DNA of 44,359 nucleotides from Glaciecola sp964418575 (GCA_964418575.1 CAYQMI010000016.1:1-44359); one strand, 5' to 3'; shown: positions 1 through 8,998, counted from the first letter of the stretch. Notes: generated from the sequence alone by a model not told the origin. A program made the numbers and translations.

Positions 1-157
1 TAACTGGGCAGGTCGCGAATTATACAGAGTTTGCTGAAAAAACGAAGTGTTTTATAGACTTTATTTTAAATCAAGTCCCCAAACTGCATTGTCTGTTCAT
101 TGCACAATCCCTTAAGCGCATGAGCAAATAACTTCGAATAACGATTTTTACCTAAGG
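1..157. other. Intergenic left edge, no gene seen
   Basis: This AT-rich stretch lies downstream of the mazG-like gene and has no convincing open reading frame or strong hairpin. In enterobacteria pyrG follows mazG, so this could hold the upstream region of a pyrG-like gene beyond the window. That is inference from known gene order and nothing here proves it. Confidence 0.4.
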
Positions 158-556
158 CTATTTACCCTTACTCGGCTGAAGGCCTTTCGCTTCAAGCCAT
201 AGCACCTCAAGCTCATCAATCGACGCCTCATTCATATTAATATCTCGTTCACTCGCTAGTCTTTGCACTAGGGTAAAACGTCCAGAGAATTTTGATGTTG
301 CCTGATCTAAGGCCTGGTCTGGCGAAACATCTAAATGACGACACAAATTTACTGCTGCAAATAATAAGTCACCGAGTTCATCGGAAATCGCTGCTGGGTC
401 GTTTTCAAGATAAGCTTCCTTAACCTCTTGCAATTCCTCGAGCACTTTATCAAACACCGGCAAAGCTTCCGGCCAATCAAATCCTAGGGCTTTTGCTGCC
501 ATTTGCACTTGGTGAGCTAGCTTAAGTGATGTAGCACTATTTTTATCATCTTGCAT
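158..556 (-). CDS. mazG: Single-domain MazG-like NTP pyrophosphohydrolase
   Basis: Probable nucleoside triphosphate pyrophosphohydrolase that would clear aberrant or excess NTPs. The protein (about 132 aa from the ATG at 556) matches only the C-terminal MazG domain of the roughly 260-aa two-domain enterobacterial enzyme. It carries the metal-binding helices EELQEVKEAY and DELGDLLFA, followed by a NLCRHL segment. A longer reading starts at TTG 613, but the ATG at 556 is preceded by an AAGG-type ribosome site and begins where homology begins. It lies directly downstream of relA, as in E. coli, where MazG affects ppGpp-linked survival. No N-terminal domain fits in the short gap to relA, so that half is absent rather than frameshifted nearby. 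The family call is firm; the exact substrate is not. Confidence 0.85.
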   Translation of the reverse strand: MQDDKNSATSLKLAHQVQMAAKALGFDWPEALPVFDKVLEELQEVKEAYLENDPAAISDELGDLLFAAVNLCRHLDVSPDQALDQATSKFSGRFTLVQRLASERDINMNEASIDELEVLWLEAKGLQPSKGK

Positions 557-659
557 CGTAAGGCCTTGTTTGTAGATCAGACTAAATCGACATCTTTCGC
601 ATTTTATTATCAATGCACAACGCCTGTGCCGAGCAAGTCAGCTTTATTTATACGCGTAT

Positions 660-2798
660 TTAATGACGAGTAATATCTAGAACGCCGTCTATAGTGCGCA
701 AGCGCGTGATTAATTTGTTCAAAACGGAGGCATTAGGCACTTCAACGGTAATTTTTATTAGTGCTGTATTGTCTTTCGTATTTGAAAAACTGTTCACGCC
801 CAACAAGGCGACTTTTTCGTTTGAGAGCTCGGTAGTCATGTCTCGCAAAATGCCGTTTCTATCTACGGTTAATACATCGAGTGTACTGGTGAACGCGCCG
901 TTGGTGTTGTCGGCCCAACTGACCTCAATCTCTCGCTCAGGGTGCATTTTCAAAAGGTTTTCGAGTTGCGAGCAGTTTTCTTTGTGCACGCTTACGCCTT
1001 TGCCTAAGGTGATATAGCCAACAATTTCATCACCAGCAACGGGCTGACAGCACTTCGCAAGCACACTAAGCAAATTACCCACACCCTCAGCAATAATCGG
1101 CTGGTTTGATTTTCGTGTTTTCTTCGTTATTCGTGCGCTTAGCGGAGCTTCTTCAGGTGGTGCATACTTTTGCTGCAGTGCATTGACCACATTCATTACG
1201 CGCACATCACCTGTGCCAATTGCGGCGTATAAGTCATCTACGGTTTTAACATTGTACTTGTCGCAAAGCTCAGCAGCGTGCTTAAGGGCAATATTAACCC
1301 TGTTAAGCTCTCGCTCTAGTAGGTCTTTACCCGCATCCGCATTTTTTTCCCGATCTTGCTTTTTAAAATAGGAATGAATGGTTGCTCGCGCTCGTGCTGT
1401 GTGCACGTAACCTAAGCCTGGATGCATCCAGTCTCTTGATGGCGTGGCGTTTTTGGTGGTCAAAATATTGATTGTATCGCCAGTTTGCAATTTGTAGGTA
1501 AAAGGCACAATTCGGTCGTTAATTTTTGCGCCAGTACAGCGATGGCCTACATTGCTGTGAATATAGTACGCAAAATCTAAAGGGGTTGCGCCCTGAGGCA
1601 AATCAATAACATCCCCTTTAGGCGTAAATACATAGACTCGATCTTCAAATACTTGGCTGCGAAACTCTTCCACCAAGTTGCCTGACTCAGCCATTTCTTC
1701 TTGCCACTGCAGAATTTTGCGCAGCCAGTTTACACGCTCATCCGCACTGGCTTGCTTGCTGTTAGTGCCCTCTTTGTACTTCCAGTGAGCAGCGACTCCA
1801 AGCTCTGCATCTTGATGCATCTGCTCTGTTCGAATTTGAATTTCAATTGACTTCCCCTCAGGCCCAATCACCACGGTATGAATACTCTGATAGCCATTTT
1901 GCTTGGGTGTGGCGATATAATCGTCAAATTCTTTAGGGATATGCCGAAACTGCGAATGGACGGTTCCTAGAGCCGCATAACAGTCTTGCAAGCGCTCTGC
2001 AATAATGCGCAGGGCACGTATATCAAATAGCTGTTCAAAATCGAGCTGTTTTTTCTGCATTTTTTTATAAATGCTATAAATATGTTTAGGTCGACCAATA
2101 ACTTGCGCTTTGATGTTTTCTGCATCGAGGGTTTTCTGCAAGTGGCTCACAAAATCATCGATGTAACGCTCTCTATCGCTACGCTTTTCTTTGAGCATGC
2201 TAGCAATGCGTTTATAGGTTTGCGGGTGCAAATAACGAAAAGATAAATCTTCAAGCTCCCACTTGAGCTGCCCTATTCCTAAACGATTTGCTAGAGGCGC
2301 GTAAATTGTTGCGCATTCTCGCGCCACAATTACCCGCGTCTCTTCGTCTTTGTCTTTCACCTGATGCAGAGTGCAAATACGCTCAGCCATTTTTATTACG
2401 ACGGCTCTTACGTCTTCCACCATAGTCAGCAACATATTACGCAAATTTTCTATTTGCCCAGCATCAGAAGGGTTTCGCGACTGCAGGGTTTTTATCGCGT
2501 CCATTTTACGAACGCCACTGACGAGCTCGGCAATAGACGCGCCAAACTTTTCTTCAATCGCCTCTTGATCGAGGCTGTGAATTTCGCAAAAGGGATACAC
2601 CAGTGCTGCTTGCAATGTCTCATCGTCCATATGCAATTCGTGCAGAATCTCAACCATTTCTTGGCCTATGAGCAAGATGTCTGGTTGGTCTGAGATGCTC
2701 TGTAGTTTTTCTTTGGTGCTATCGGCTACGGGAAGCGCAGCCAACCATTGATCAAATGCAGGCCGTGTAGACTGATGCACGCTACGAATCGAGACCAT
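660..2798 (-). CDS. relA: GTP pyrophosphokinase RelA (ppGpp synthetase I)
   Basis: Ribosome-associated synthetase that makes (p)ppGpp from ATP and GTP/GDP on amino-acid starvation. The 712-aa length fits RelA (E. coli 744). The N-terminal hydrolase region (about 50-150) lacks an HDxxED motif, so it should be inactive. The synthetase domain (about 230-345) has EFDDY at 290-294, the acidic ExDD motif of monofunctional RelA rather than the RxKD of bifunctional Rel/SpoT, followed by NGYQSIHTVV. A TGS domain (about 385-450) and a C-terminal ACT domain (about 635-712) follow. It sits 43 bp downstream of rlmD and upstream of the short mazG, matching the rlmD-relA-mazG order of other gammaproteobacteria. 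A SpoT-type enzyme is expected elsewhere. Confidence 0.97.
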   Translation of the reverse strand: MVSIRSVHQSTRPAFDQWLAALPVADSTKEKLQSISDQPDILLIGQEMVEILHELHMDDETLQAALVYPFCEIHSLDQEAIEEKFGASIAELVSGVRKMDAIKTLQSRNPSDAGQIENLRNMLLTMVEDVRAVVIKMAERICTLHQVKDKDEETRVIVARECATIYAPLANRLGIGQLKWELEDLSFRYLHPQTYKRIASMLKEKRSDRERYIDDFVSHLQKTLDAENIKAQVIGRPKHIYSIYKKMQKKQLDFEQLFDIRALRIIAERLQDCYAALGTVHSQFRHIPKEFDDYIATPKQNGYQSIHTVVIGPEGKSIEIQIRTEQMHQDAELGVAAHWKYKEGTNSKQASADERVNWLRKILQWQEEMAESGNLVEEFRSQVFEDRVYVFTPKGDVIDLPQGATPLDFAYYIHSNVGHRCTGAKINDRIVPFTYKLQTGDTINILTTKNATPSRDWMHPGLGYVHTARARATIHSYFKKQDREKNADAGKDLLERELNRVNIALKHAAELCDKYNVKTVDDLYAAIGTGDVRVMNVVNALQQKYAPPEEAPLSARITKKTRKSNQPIIAEGVGNLLSVLAKCCQPVAGDEIVGYITLGKGVSVHKENCSQLENLLKMHPEREIEVSWADNTNGAFTSTLDVLTVDRNGILRDMTTELSNEKVALLGVNSFSNTKDNTALIKITVEVPNASVLNKLITRLRTIDGVLDITRH

Positions 2799-2841
2799 TA
2801 AAATTTCCTCTGTTTAAACAGGGTGCTTGGTTGCATTCTAA

Positions 2842-4299
2842 CTAATTGCGTTCTAAGAGTGCCATGGTTTCAAGATGCTGAGTAAATGGGAACATATCAA
2901 TTGCGCTCAGCGCAGCTATCCGATAACAAGCACTCAGTGTTTTTAAATCTCTCACCAAAGTATTGGGATTGCAAGATACATACACAATTCTTGCTGGCTT
3001 TTGTTTAATTAAAAATTCGCACAGTGCTGCTGCCCCTTCTCGCGCAGGATCGAGCAAAACCAAGTCATTTGACTCAATTTGAATTTTATTAAGCGCCTTC
3101 TCTTGCGACAAATCGACTGATTCAAAGGCAAGCTTGTTTAGCTTACTGCTTGCTTCTGTCAATTTATCTGCAGAATCCGTGCTATCTAGGTTAAACCCAT
3201 TCAGCCGAGCATTTGCACTAGCTTGTTCTACCATCTGAGCCACAACTTCGTAGCCGATTGCACGGCCGCAATGCTGCGCTAGGGGAACCGAAAAATTGCC
3301 TAGCCCACAAAAAAAGTCATGTACCGTCGAGTCTTTTTGCGGTGCAAGCCAAGAAATGGCCTGCTCAATCATTTGCCGATTTACCGCCGCATTGATTTGA
3401 ATAAAGTGCTGTGCACCCATTTCTAGTTTGATGCCCGGGATATCTTCAATCGCCAAACTCGCAAAATGCTCGGATATATCGGCAAATACTTGTTCTTTGA
3501 ACTGACATATTACTCTTACCTGCGCCTGAGCCGCCAAGTGCTCAAACGCGCTGTGGTTATCGGTTTTGATGGGCTTTGCAAAGTTTATCAGCAATAGCAC
3601 ACCATCTGTGGTTTGCATGCACTCAAAATGCCCGATTTTTTGTATACACCAGAGCGACTTTAATAAAGGAAGTAGCTGACGAACTTTTGCATCCAGTTCA
3701 CTTTGCAGAATTGGACAGCCCTGGATATCGACCACTTCATTTGACTGAGCGCGGCGATAGCCGATTTTAATTTTATCAGGATTGCGGGCATCGAGCGCAA
3801 AACGAACTTTTCTTCGATATCCTATCTTTGCATGCTGTGTCTTGTTTTGCTGAGCTTCTTCTTTCAGAGGACTATATTCAATATCTGACTCAATAGAGGG
3901 GCGCCATACGTCTTTATTTATTTTAAGCATCGACGAAAAGTAGCGAACAAGCGCATCCCGCTTCAAGGCGAAGCCGTCTTGTGCACTTATATGCTGCAAA
4001 TTGCAGCCTCCACATTCATCAAATACAGGGCATATAGCCGCAATACGCTTATCGCTTGCTCGCTCGATTTTGCTCAGTTTCGCGCGGCATACGTTTTTTG
4101 ACTTTGAAATAACCTTGGCGCTTACTGTTTCATGCGGCAGTGCTCCCTCAACCACAGTAATTGGTTGCTGTGAGAGCGCAATACCATTGCCGTGATGGTC
4201 GAGCACATCAATGGTAATTCCAGAAATTAACGTTTTACTAGAAGTTTTATTGTTTTTGCCTTTATTTGCTTTGTTTGGCGCTTTATAAAATTGGACCAT
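2842..4299 (-). CDS. rlmD: 23S rRNA (uracil-C5)-methyltransferase RlmD
   Basis: SAM-dependent enzyme (formerly RumA) that methylates U1939 of 23S rRNA. The 485-aa protein starts with a lysine-rich tail and a TRAM RNA-binding domain (about 25-80). The iron-sulfur cysteines C90, C96 and C99 follow (CPVFDECGGC), with the fourth in QGCPIL near residue 195. The Rossmann methyltransferase domain shows DFFCGLGNFS, DPAREG and the nucleophile region VSCNPNTLVRDL. It is longer than the E. coli protein (433 aa), partly from a Ser/Lys-rich insertion around residues 370-400. Its ATG overlaps the acpS stop by one base (TAATG), indicating translational coupling within the operon. Confidence 0.96.
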   Translation of the reverse strand: MVQFYKAPNKANKGKNNKTSSKTLISGITIDVLDHHGNGIALSQQPITVVEGALPHETVSAKVISKSKNVCRAKLSKIERASDKRIAAICPVFDECGGCNLQHISAQDGFALKRDALVRYFSSMLKINKDVWRPSIESDIEYSPLKEEAQQNKTQHAKIGYRRKVRFALDARNPDKIKIGYRRAQSNEVVDIQGCPILQSELDAKVRQLLPLLKSLWCIQKIGHFECMQTTDGVLLLINFAKPIKTDNHSAFEHLAAQAQVRVICQFKEQVFADISEHFASLAIEDIPGIKLEMGAQHFIQINAAVNRQMIEQAISWLAPQKDSTVHDFFCGLGNFSVPLAQHCGRAIGYEVVAQMVEQASANARLNGFNLDSTDSADKLTEASSKLNKLAFESVDLSQEKALNKIQIESNDLVLLDPAREGAAALCEFLIKQKPARIVYVSCNPNTLVRDLKTLSACYRIAALSAIDMFPFTQHLETMALLERN

Positions 4300-4706
4300 T
4301 ATTGCACCGAATCTTTTGCTTTGATCGCATCAGTCGCTTCTATTACCACAAAGGCTGTGGCGTACTTTTTCTCATCAGCAATGCTTATCTGAATATTGCT
4401 TACATTATGTTGTTCGCACCACTGCTTAAATGCGCCTATCGCCTGAATAATCGGCTTGCCAAGCTTGTCGTGCTCAATTTCAATATGCTGCCAGCTAAAA
4501 CCATTGCCAATGCCACTACCAATCGCCTTTACCACCGCTTCTTTGCTGGCAAACTTTTTCGCTAAATATCGCGCTTTATCGCCACAAGCTTCAAACTCTT
4601 GCCATTCTGCTGGCCTAAGTATTCTTTTTGCCAATGCATCAGATTTAGCCAGCGCTTTTTCAATGCGCTTAATTCTAACGATGTCAGTGCCAATCCCAAG
4701 TATCAT
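4299..4706 (-). CDS. acpS: Holo-[acyl-carrier-protein] synthase AcpS
   Basis: Transfers 4'-phosphopantetheine from CoA to apo-ACP, activating fatty-acid synthesis. The 135-aa protein has the AcpS signature: GIGTDIV with the Mg-binding Asp at position 8, and KFASKEAVVKA with the second metal ligand Glu56, followed by a Gly-rich loop. It lies 4 bp after pdxJ and overlaps the rlmD start by one base. pdxJ-acpS adjacency is widely conserved. Confidence 0.96.
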   Translation of the reverse strand: MILGIGTDIVRIKRIEKALAKSDALAKRILRPAEWQEFEACGDKARYLAKKFASKEAVVKAIGSGIGNGFSWQHIEIEHDKLGKPIIQAIGAFKQWCEQHNVSNIQISIADEKKYATAFVVIEATDAIKAKDSVQ

Positions 4707-4710
4707 CTTA

Positions 4711-5460
4711 TTATCCGCGCACCAACGATTGCGTTCTGGCCTCTTGCATCAGCATACGCATGTCGCGCACTGCCTTGTCTAAACCGTCGAATGCCGCTCG
4801 CGCAATAATCGCATGCCCAATGTTTAGCTCAATTAGCTGAGGTATCGCCGCAATCGCTTTTACATTATGATAATGCAGGCCGTGCCCAGCATTCACTTTT
4901 AAGCCAAGGCGGTCTGCATATTCAATCCCGCGAATAAGCTTTTGTAGTTCAGTATTGGCTTCGTGCTCATTTTTTGCCTCAGCATACTGCCCTGTATGAA
5001 TTTCAATGTAAGGTGCGCCGGCATCAACTGCTGCTTCAATTTGCTTTTCATCGGCATCAATAAACAAAGATGCTTGGGTGTTTTGCTCAGCCAGTTGTTG
5101 GCAGGCCGCTTTTATTTTATCTAAGTTGCCAGCAACGTCTAAACCGCCTTCGGTGGTCAGCTCTTCGCGTTTTTCAGGCACTAAGCAGCAAAACTCAGGC
5201 AATACTTTTGCAGCAATAGCGAGCATTTCATCGGTCACCGCCATTTCAAGGTTGAGTCTGGTATTGATAGTTTCTTTTAATAAAAATACATCTTGGTCTC
5301 GAATGTGCCTGCGGTCTTCACGCAAATGCGCGGTAATGCCGTCTGCTCCGGCACGCTCAGCAACATCAGCGGCGTGCACTGGTGAAGGGTAATTAGTACC
5401 TCTTGCGTTTCTTAAGGTGGCGATGTGGTCAATATTGACGCCCAACAAAATATCTTGCAT
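4711..5460 (-). CDS. pdxJ: Pyridoxine 5'-phosphate synthase PdxJ
   Basis: TIM-barrel enzyme that condenses 1-deoxyxylulose 5-phosphate with 3-amino-2-oxopropyl phosphate to give pyridoxine 5'-phosphate, the ring-closing step of the DXP-dependent vitamin B6 pathway. The 249-aa length is normal. Typical motifs are LGVNIDHIATLRNARGT at the N-terminus, DGITAHLREDRRHI, and the late phosphate-binding segment ELNIGHAIIARA. It follows recO by 63 bp. PdxA, which supplies its amino-ketone substrate, is encoded on the other strand at 23945-24931, so this window carries both ends of the last B6 steps. Confidence 0.97.
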   Translation of the reverse strand: MQDILLGVNIDHIATLRNARGTNYPSPVHAADVAERAGADGITAHLREDRRHIRDQDVFLLKETINTRLNLEMAVTDEMLAIAAKVLPEFCCLVPEKREELTTEGGLDVAGNLDKIKAACQQLAEQNTQASLFIDADEKQIEAAVDAGAPYIEIHTGQYAEAKNEHEANTELQKLIRGIEYADRLGLKVNAGHGLHYHNVKAIAAIPQLIELNIGHAIIARAAFDGLDKAVRDMRMLMQEARTQSLVRG

Positions 5461-5523
5461 CGATTTTCAGCTCTATCAGAATTAATAATAAGTATGATAC
5501 CAAATGACGCGCTAAAACGATTG

Positions 5524-6279
5524 CTAACGCGCAATAAAAAGTTCTCTTGATTTAAGCGGCTTGTCACCAATCACTGGCAGCAATGCTTGCCTGCAAATAT
5601 ATTTTGCGACTTTACGTGCATTTTGATTGTAATCTTTTGCGGCGATAGCGATGAGGTCTTCCCCCCTCAGAGCATTTGAGTCTGATGCAAAGCATGTAAC
5701 AAAACCTTCTTGCACCACAAAGCGATAGTGCAGTTGTGCTTTGATTTGCTGCGCATCGTCAGCGCAGTATTCAAAATCGGGTAAGTAGCCAAGCTCTTGC
5801 AGAAGCATCAATTCGAACTCCCTCAAAATAGGCTCAACATCGTTAGCTTGGTACTTATCTGTTTGTGCTTGTTGATGCAGTTCAGCGCTTTGTTTTTGAA
5901 GCGATAAGCTATGCAAGTTTTCAAGCGTTCGTTGATATTGCTCGAACAACAGACTCATGGGCTCGGTTTCAGGAATGGCTCTAACAAGTAGTTCGTTAAT
6001 ATAAAACGCGCTGTATAGATACACCCCGCTCAACTGCCAAGGGTTCTGAAGTGCTTCTGCAAGACCGAGGTTTTTTAACTGACTACGACCACTTAATTCA
6101 AAAGAAAGCATTTGCAAGGGCTGGATTAAGCTTTTACGGTCTGACTTACTTGCACCGCGCGCACCTCTAACGACCGCGCTAATACGGCCATATTGGCGAG
6201 TAAAAAAATCAACAATAAGGCTGGTTTCTCGATACGGTCGACGATGAATTACATATCCGGTTGCTTGTAGCTTACTCAC
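5524..6279 (-). CDS. recO: DNA repair protein RecO
   Basis: Recombination mediator of the RecFOR pathway that helps load RecA onto SSB-coated single-stranded DNA. The 251-aa protein opens with a RecO-type OB fold (residues 1-80, including ETSLIVDFFTRQYGR and RGARG) followed by the helical C-terminal domain. The start is GTG at 6279. It sits 36 bp downstream of recJ, whose exonuclease works in the same gap-repair pathway, and upstream of pdxJ-acpS as in E. coli. The usual upstream neighbours rnc and era are not present here. Confidence 0.93.
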   Translation of the reverse strand: MSKLQATGYVIHRRPYRETSLIVDFFTRQYGRISAVVRGARGASKSDRKSLIQPLQMLSFELSGRSQLKNLGLAEALQNPWQLSGVYLYSAFYINELLVRAIPETEPMSLLFEQYQRTLENLHSLSLQKQSAELHQQAQTDKYQANDVEPILREFELMLLQELGYLPDFEYCADDAQQIKAQLHYRFVVQEGFVTCFASDSNALRGEDLIAIAAKDYNQNARKVAKYICRQALLPVIGDKPLKSRELFIAR

Positions 6280-6315
6280 GATTGGCTATGTCCATTCTGA
6301 TAATCAAATATACCC

Positions 6316-8103
6316 TTAAAGCTTAGCATCGAGCGCTTCAATACAAGACACCAAAAGCTGCACGTTAATTTGACCTCGAAACTCATTCACATCTAAGCGA
6401 TACGCCAAATGCACTCTGCTTGCGTCTTGCTGTGGCCAAAGCTCTGTGTCAATGTTGAAGGCAATTGCATCAAACACCTGCGTCCCTTTTTGTACTACCA
6501 TTTTAAGATGTTTATCCCCCACAATACGCTGATTGACTAAGGTAAATTCATCATCAAACAAGGGCTCTTCAAATTGCTGTCCCCAAGGAATAGACATTTT
6601 TAATATCTCGGCGGTTTCTATCACCATATCGTGAGGTTCTAGTGCACCGTCTGAGAGTAGAGTATGCGCATTGGGTAAGTGTGCGCTGGCTTTTGCTACA
6701 GCAGATTGGAAAGCCTCGGTAAACGCTGGCAAGTTGTCTTTTTTAAGAGATAGTCCGGCTGCCATAGCATGTCCACCAAACTTTTTAATCAGTGATGGAG
6801 ATTGCGTGTGAATTCTCTCCAGCACGTCTCTAATATGCACGCCCGGAATAGAGCGAGCCGAGCCTTTAATATGCTCCTCATCTTCAAGTGCAAAGGCGAT
6901 AGTGGGTTTGTAATGTTTTTCTTTAATACGCCCGGCAAGAATACCCACCACACCCTGGTGATAATCTTCATCGAACAGCACAATGCCTGCTGGCAGATTT
7001 TCAGCATCTGAATCAATTTTTTCTAAGGCGATTTCTGCAGCTTGTTGCATACCCTGCTCAATGCTGCGGCGCTCTCGGTTTAGCGCATCAAGCTGATTAG
7101 CTATGGCATATGCGGCCTCAAAGTCCTCTGTGATTAAGCAGTGAATACCAACCGACATATCCTGCAAACGACCAGCTGCGTTTAGCCGAGGCCCTAATAC
7201 AAAGCCTAAATCTGAAGATGCCAATTTGGCGGCTTTGCGACCGGCTATATCGAGCAATGCTAAAATGCCGGGGCGAGTTTGCTTAGCACGGATACGGGCA
7301 ATGCCTTGATGCACAAAAATACGGTTATTTTGGTCAAGAGGCACCACATCGGCTACGGTACCCAAAGCGACAATATCGAGATACTTTGCTAAATTAGGCG
7401 GCGTGAGGCTTTTGTTAGCGAAATAACCCAGCTCAGCAAGTTTCGCTTTGACCGCAGACATCACATAAAACGCTACACCAACGCCAGCCAGATTTTTCGA
7501 TGGAAATTCGCAGCCCACCTGATTCGGATTGACGATTGCAGCAGCATCTGGCACTTCCTTTCCCGGCAAATGATGGTCTGTTACCACAACCTTTATGTCT
7601 AAAGAATTTGCCAGGGCGACGCCTTCTGCACTCGAGATACCGTTGTCGACAGTAATAATAACCTTGGTGCCCTGCTCATGCGCCATTTCAACCACTGGTG
7701 GAGTGAGTCCATAACCAAAATCAAAGCGATTGGGTACAATAAAATCAGTGTTGGTGTGCGCAAAGTCCCGTAAACAAAGTAAACAAAGCGCCGTGCTGGT
7801 CGCACCATCTGCGTCAAAATCGCCCACGATGCAAATCTTATCGTTACGCTCAATTGCCCCACTTATGACTTGTGCAGCGCTTTCAATACCTTTAAGCGTT
7901 CTGTAATGCAAAAGCTGTGAAGCTTTTGTGCTGATTTGCTCTGGATGTGTCACGCCTCTGTGGCGCAAGACTTTGTCTAAAATAGGAGGCAAGCCCTCAT
8001 CGAGAGGCTCATTGGAAATCAAGGTTCGGTGTTTAATTAGCACAGAAGAGTATCTTTTAGTCAGCGTATAACAAACGAAGTAGATGTAGTAAGAATATCG
8101 CAT
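6316..8103 (-). CDS. recJ: Single-stranded-DNA exonuclease RecJ
   Basis: 5'-3' ssDNA exonuclease of the DHH phosphoesterase family, used in RecF recombination and mismatch repair. Family motifs are present in order: DFDADGATST (I), VTVDNGIS (II), VVTDHHLPG (III, the DHH box), then LGPRLNAAGRL and the DHHA1 signature KFGGHAMAAGLS, with a C-terminal OB domain. The reading frame from ATG 8103 gives 595 aa. Homology to E. coli RecJ (577 aa) begins about 20 residues later, so a GTG at 8043 is an alternative start. It heads the long minus-strand cluster. In enterobacteria it follows dsbC, but here it is separated from dsbC by the sortase region. Confidence 0.96.
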   Translation of the reverse strand: MRYSYYIYFVCYTLTKRYSSVLIKHRTLISNEPLDEGLPPILDKVLRHRGVTHPEQISTKASQLLHYRTLKGIESAAQVISGAIERNDKICIVGDFDADGATSTALCLLCLRDFAHTNTDFIVPNRFDFGYGLTPPVVEMAHEQGTKVIITVDNGISSAEGVALANSLDIKVVVTDHHLPGKEVPDAAAIVNPNQVGCEFPSKNLAGVGVAFYVMSAVKAKLAELGYFANKSLTPPNLAKYLDIVALGTVADVVPLDQNNRIFVHQGIARIRAKQTRPGILALLDIAGRKAAKLASSDLGFVLGPRLNAAGRLQDMSVGIHCLITEDFEAAYAIANQLDALNRERRSIEQGMQQAAEIALEKIDSDAENLPAGIVLFDEDYHQGVVGILAGRIKEKHYKPTIAFALEDEEHIKGSARSIPGVHIRDVLERIHTQSPSLIKKFGGHAMAAGLSLKKDNLPAFTEAFQSAVAKASAHLPNAHTLLSDGALEPHDMVIETAEILKMSIPWGQQFEEPLFDDEFTLVNQRIVGDKHLKMVVQKGTQVFDAIAFNIDTELWPQQDASRVHLAYRLDVNEFRGQINVQLLVSCIEALDAKL

Positions 8104-8354
8104 TTTAGGGCTTGAACAAAATCATCATGTGTTCGCATTCGACTTTTTTCTTAGCGCCACTGCTACTGCGCTTCCCATCATTATGAAATATTTACCTATT
8201 CACACACGGCAAGGTCAAATTTTAAAAAACAAAAACCAATATAATCAATGCATTACGGAAATTATCACTATGGCGCAAATTGTGCAGTTTAAGCTTGTTA
8301 TTAAGTTCAACTTATCAATAACAACAGCGCTGAACTACCATAAGGAAATACATA
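8104..8354. promoter_or_regulatory. Divergent control region between recJ and DUF2177 gene
   Basis: This AT-rich region must hold the promoters of recJ (minus) and the DUF2177 gene (plus). A nested imperfect inverted repeat lies at 8295-8324, with arms TTGTTATT and AATAACAA and an inner AAGTT-C-AACTT palindrome at 8303-8313. It could be an operator 30 bp before the plus-strand start codon. A strong Shine-Dalgarno (AAGGAA) precedes the ATG at 8355. No specific regulator can be named. Confidence 0.4.
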
Positions 8355-8792
8355 ATGAATTCCATTAAACCTCTTGGCATAAGCTATTTGGCTATTCTAG
8401 TCACCTACTTAATTGCTGATTTTATTTGGTTGGGCATAATTGCCAGAAGTGATTATACCAATAGCATCGGACATTTGATGCGCGAGGGGCAAGTAATTTG
8501 GCCCTGGGTTGCATTCTACCTCGTGTACAGTGCTTGTATTTTAAGAATTGCCTTATTTAATGGAGCGCCCCGAACCTTCGCGCGCGTTTTCGTAAACGCT
8601 TTCGTACTCGGGCTAGCAAGTTACGGCGCCTACAATCTTACAAATTATGCAATTTTACAAGACTGGCCGCTATCTATCACATTTAAAGATTGGGTATGGG
8701 GAACGAGTATTACCACATTCTCGGCATTAGTAGGATTTACGGTGCTAGCATGGCTGAATAGAAAAAGTGCGAAGAAAGATGAAAATGCGTAA
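8355..8792 (+). CDS. DUF2177 family integral membrane protein
   Basis: Small membrane protein of unknown function, 145 aa. Four hydrophobic segments are visible (about 9-27, 45-65, 80-100 and 118-137). Features typical of DUF2177 are the N-terminal DFIWLGIIAR, an HLM motif near residue 38, and the later YGAYNLTNYAIL and WGTS segments. It ends in a charged tail (NRKSAKKDENA). It has its own AAGGAA ribosome site and appears monocistronic, convergent with the glutamate-synthase-like gene across a palindromic repeat region. Function cannot be inferred from context. Confidence 0.8.
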   Translation: MNSIKPLGISYLAILVTYLIADFIWLGIIARSDYTNSIGHLMREGQVIWPWVAFYLVYSACILRIALFNGAPRTFARVFVNAFVLGLASYGAYNLTNYAILQDWPLSITFKDWVWGTSITTFSALVGFTVLAWLNRKSAKKDENA

Positions 8793-8882
8793 TTTAACAT
8801 TCATTTAGTACGATTAGTTTAAGCTTTACATAGCGTCATTTCTTCGAAGGTGGGAACGTCTCAAATATTGCTGCGATATTTA

Positions 8883-8992
8883 CATTACAGCCTGTAATGA
8901 GTTTTATTGTTGTATTAGGGGATTACCGCCTTCGCGGCAATGACGGTAAGTTGCTTAATCAATCAGCGTTGCACCTGCGCGGGAATGACTGG
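8883..8992. repeat. Palindrome plus two REP-like hairpin units
   Basis: Between two convergent genes lie an 8-bp perfect inverted repeat (CATTACAG-C-CTGTAATG, 8883-8899) and two related GC-rich units. Unit 1 (8918-8946) contains TTACCGCCTTCGCGGCAATG, which can pair as a 7-bp stem with one mismatch. Unit 2 (8966-8992) contains CACCTGCGCGGGAATGACTGG. Both share the CGCGGxAATGAC core seen in short dispersed palindromic repeats of many proteobacteria. They may act as a bidirectional transcription end or as a REP-type element. Membership of a genome-wide family is inference. Confidence 0.55.
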
Positions 8993-8998
8993 TTTTTC

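Noticed and set aside
8129..8368. 79-aa plus-strand ORF between recJ and the DUF2177 gene
   Set aside because: Low-complexity composition, no ribosome site, overlaps the true DUF2177 start and has no family resemblance.
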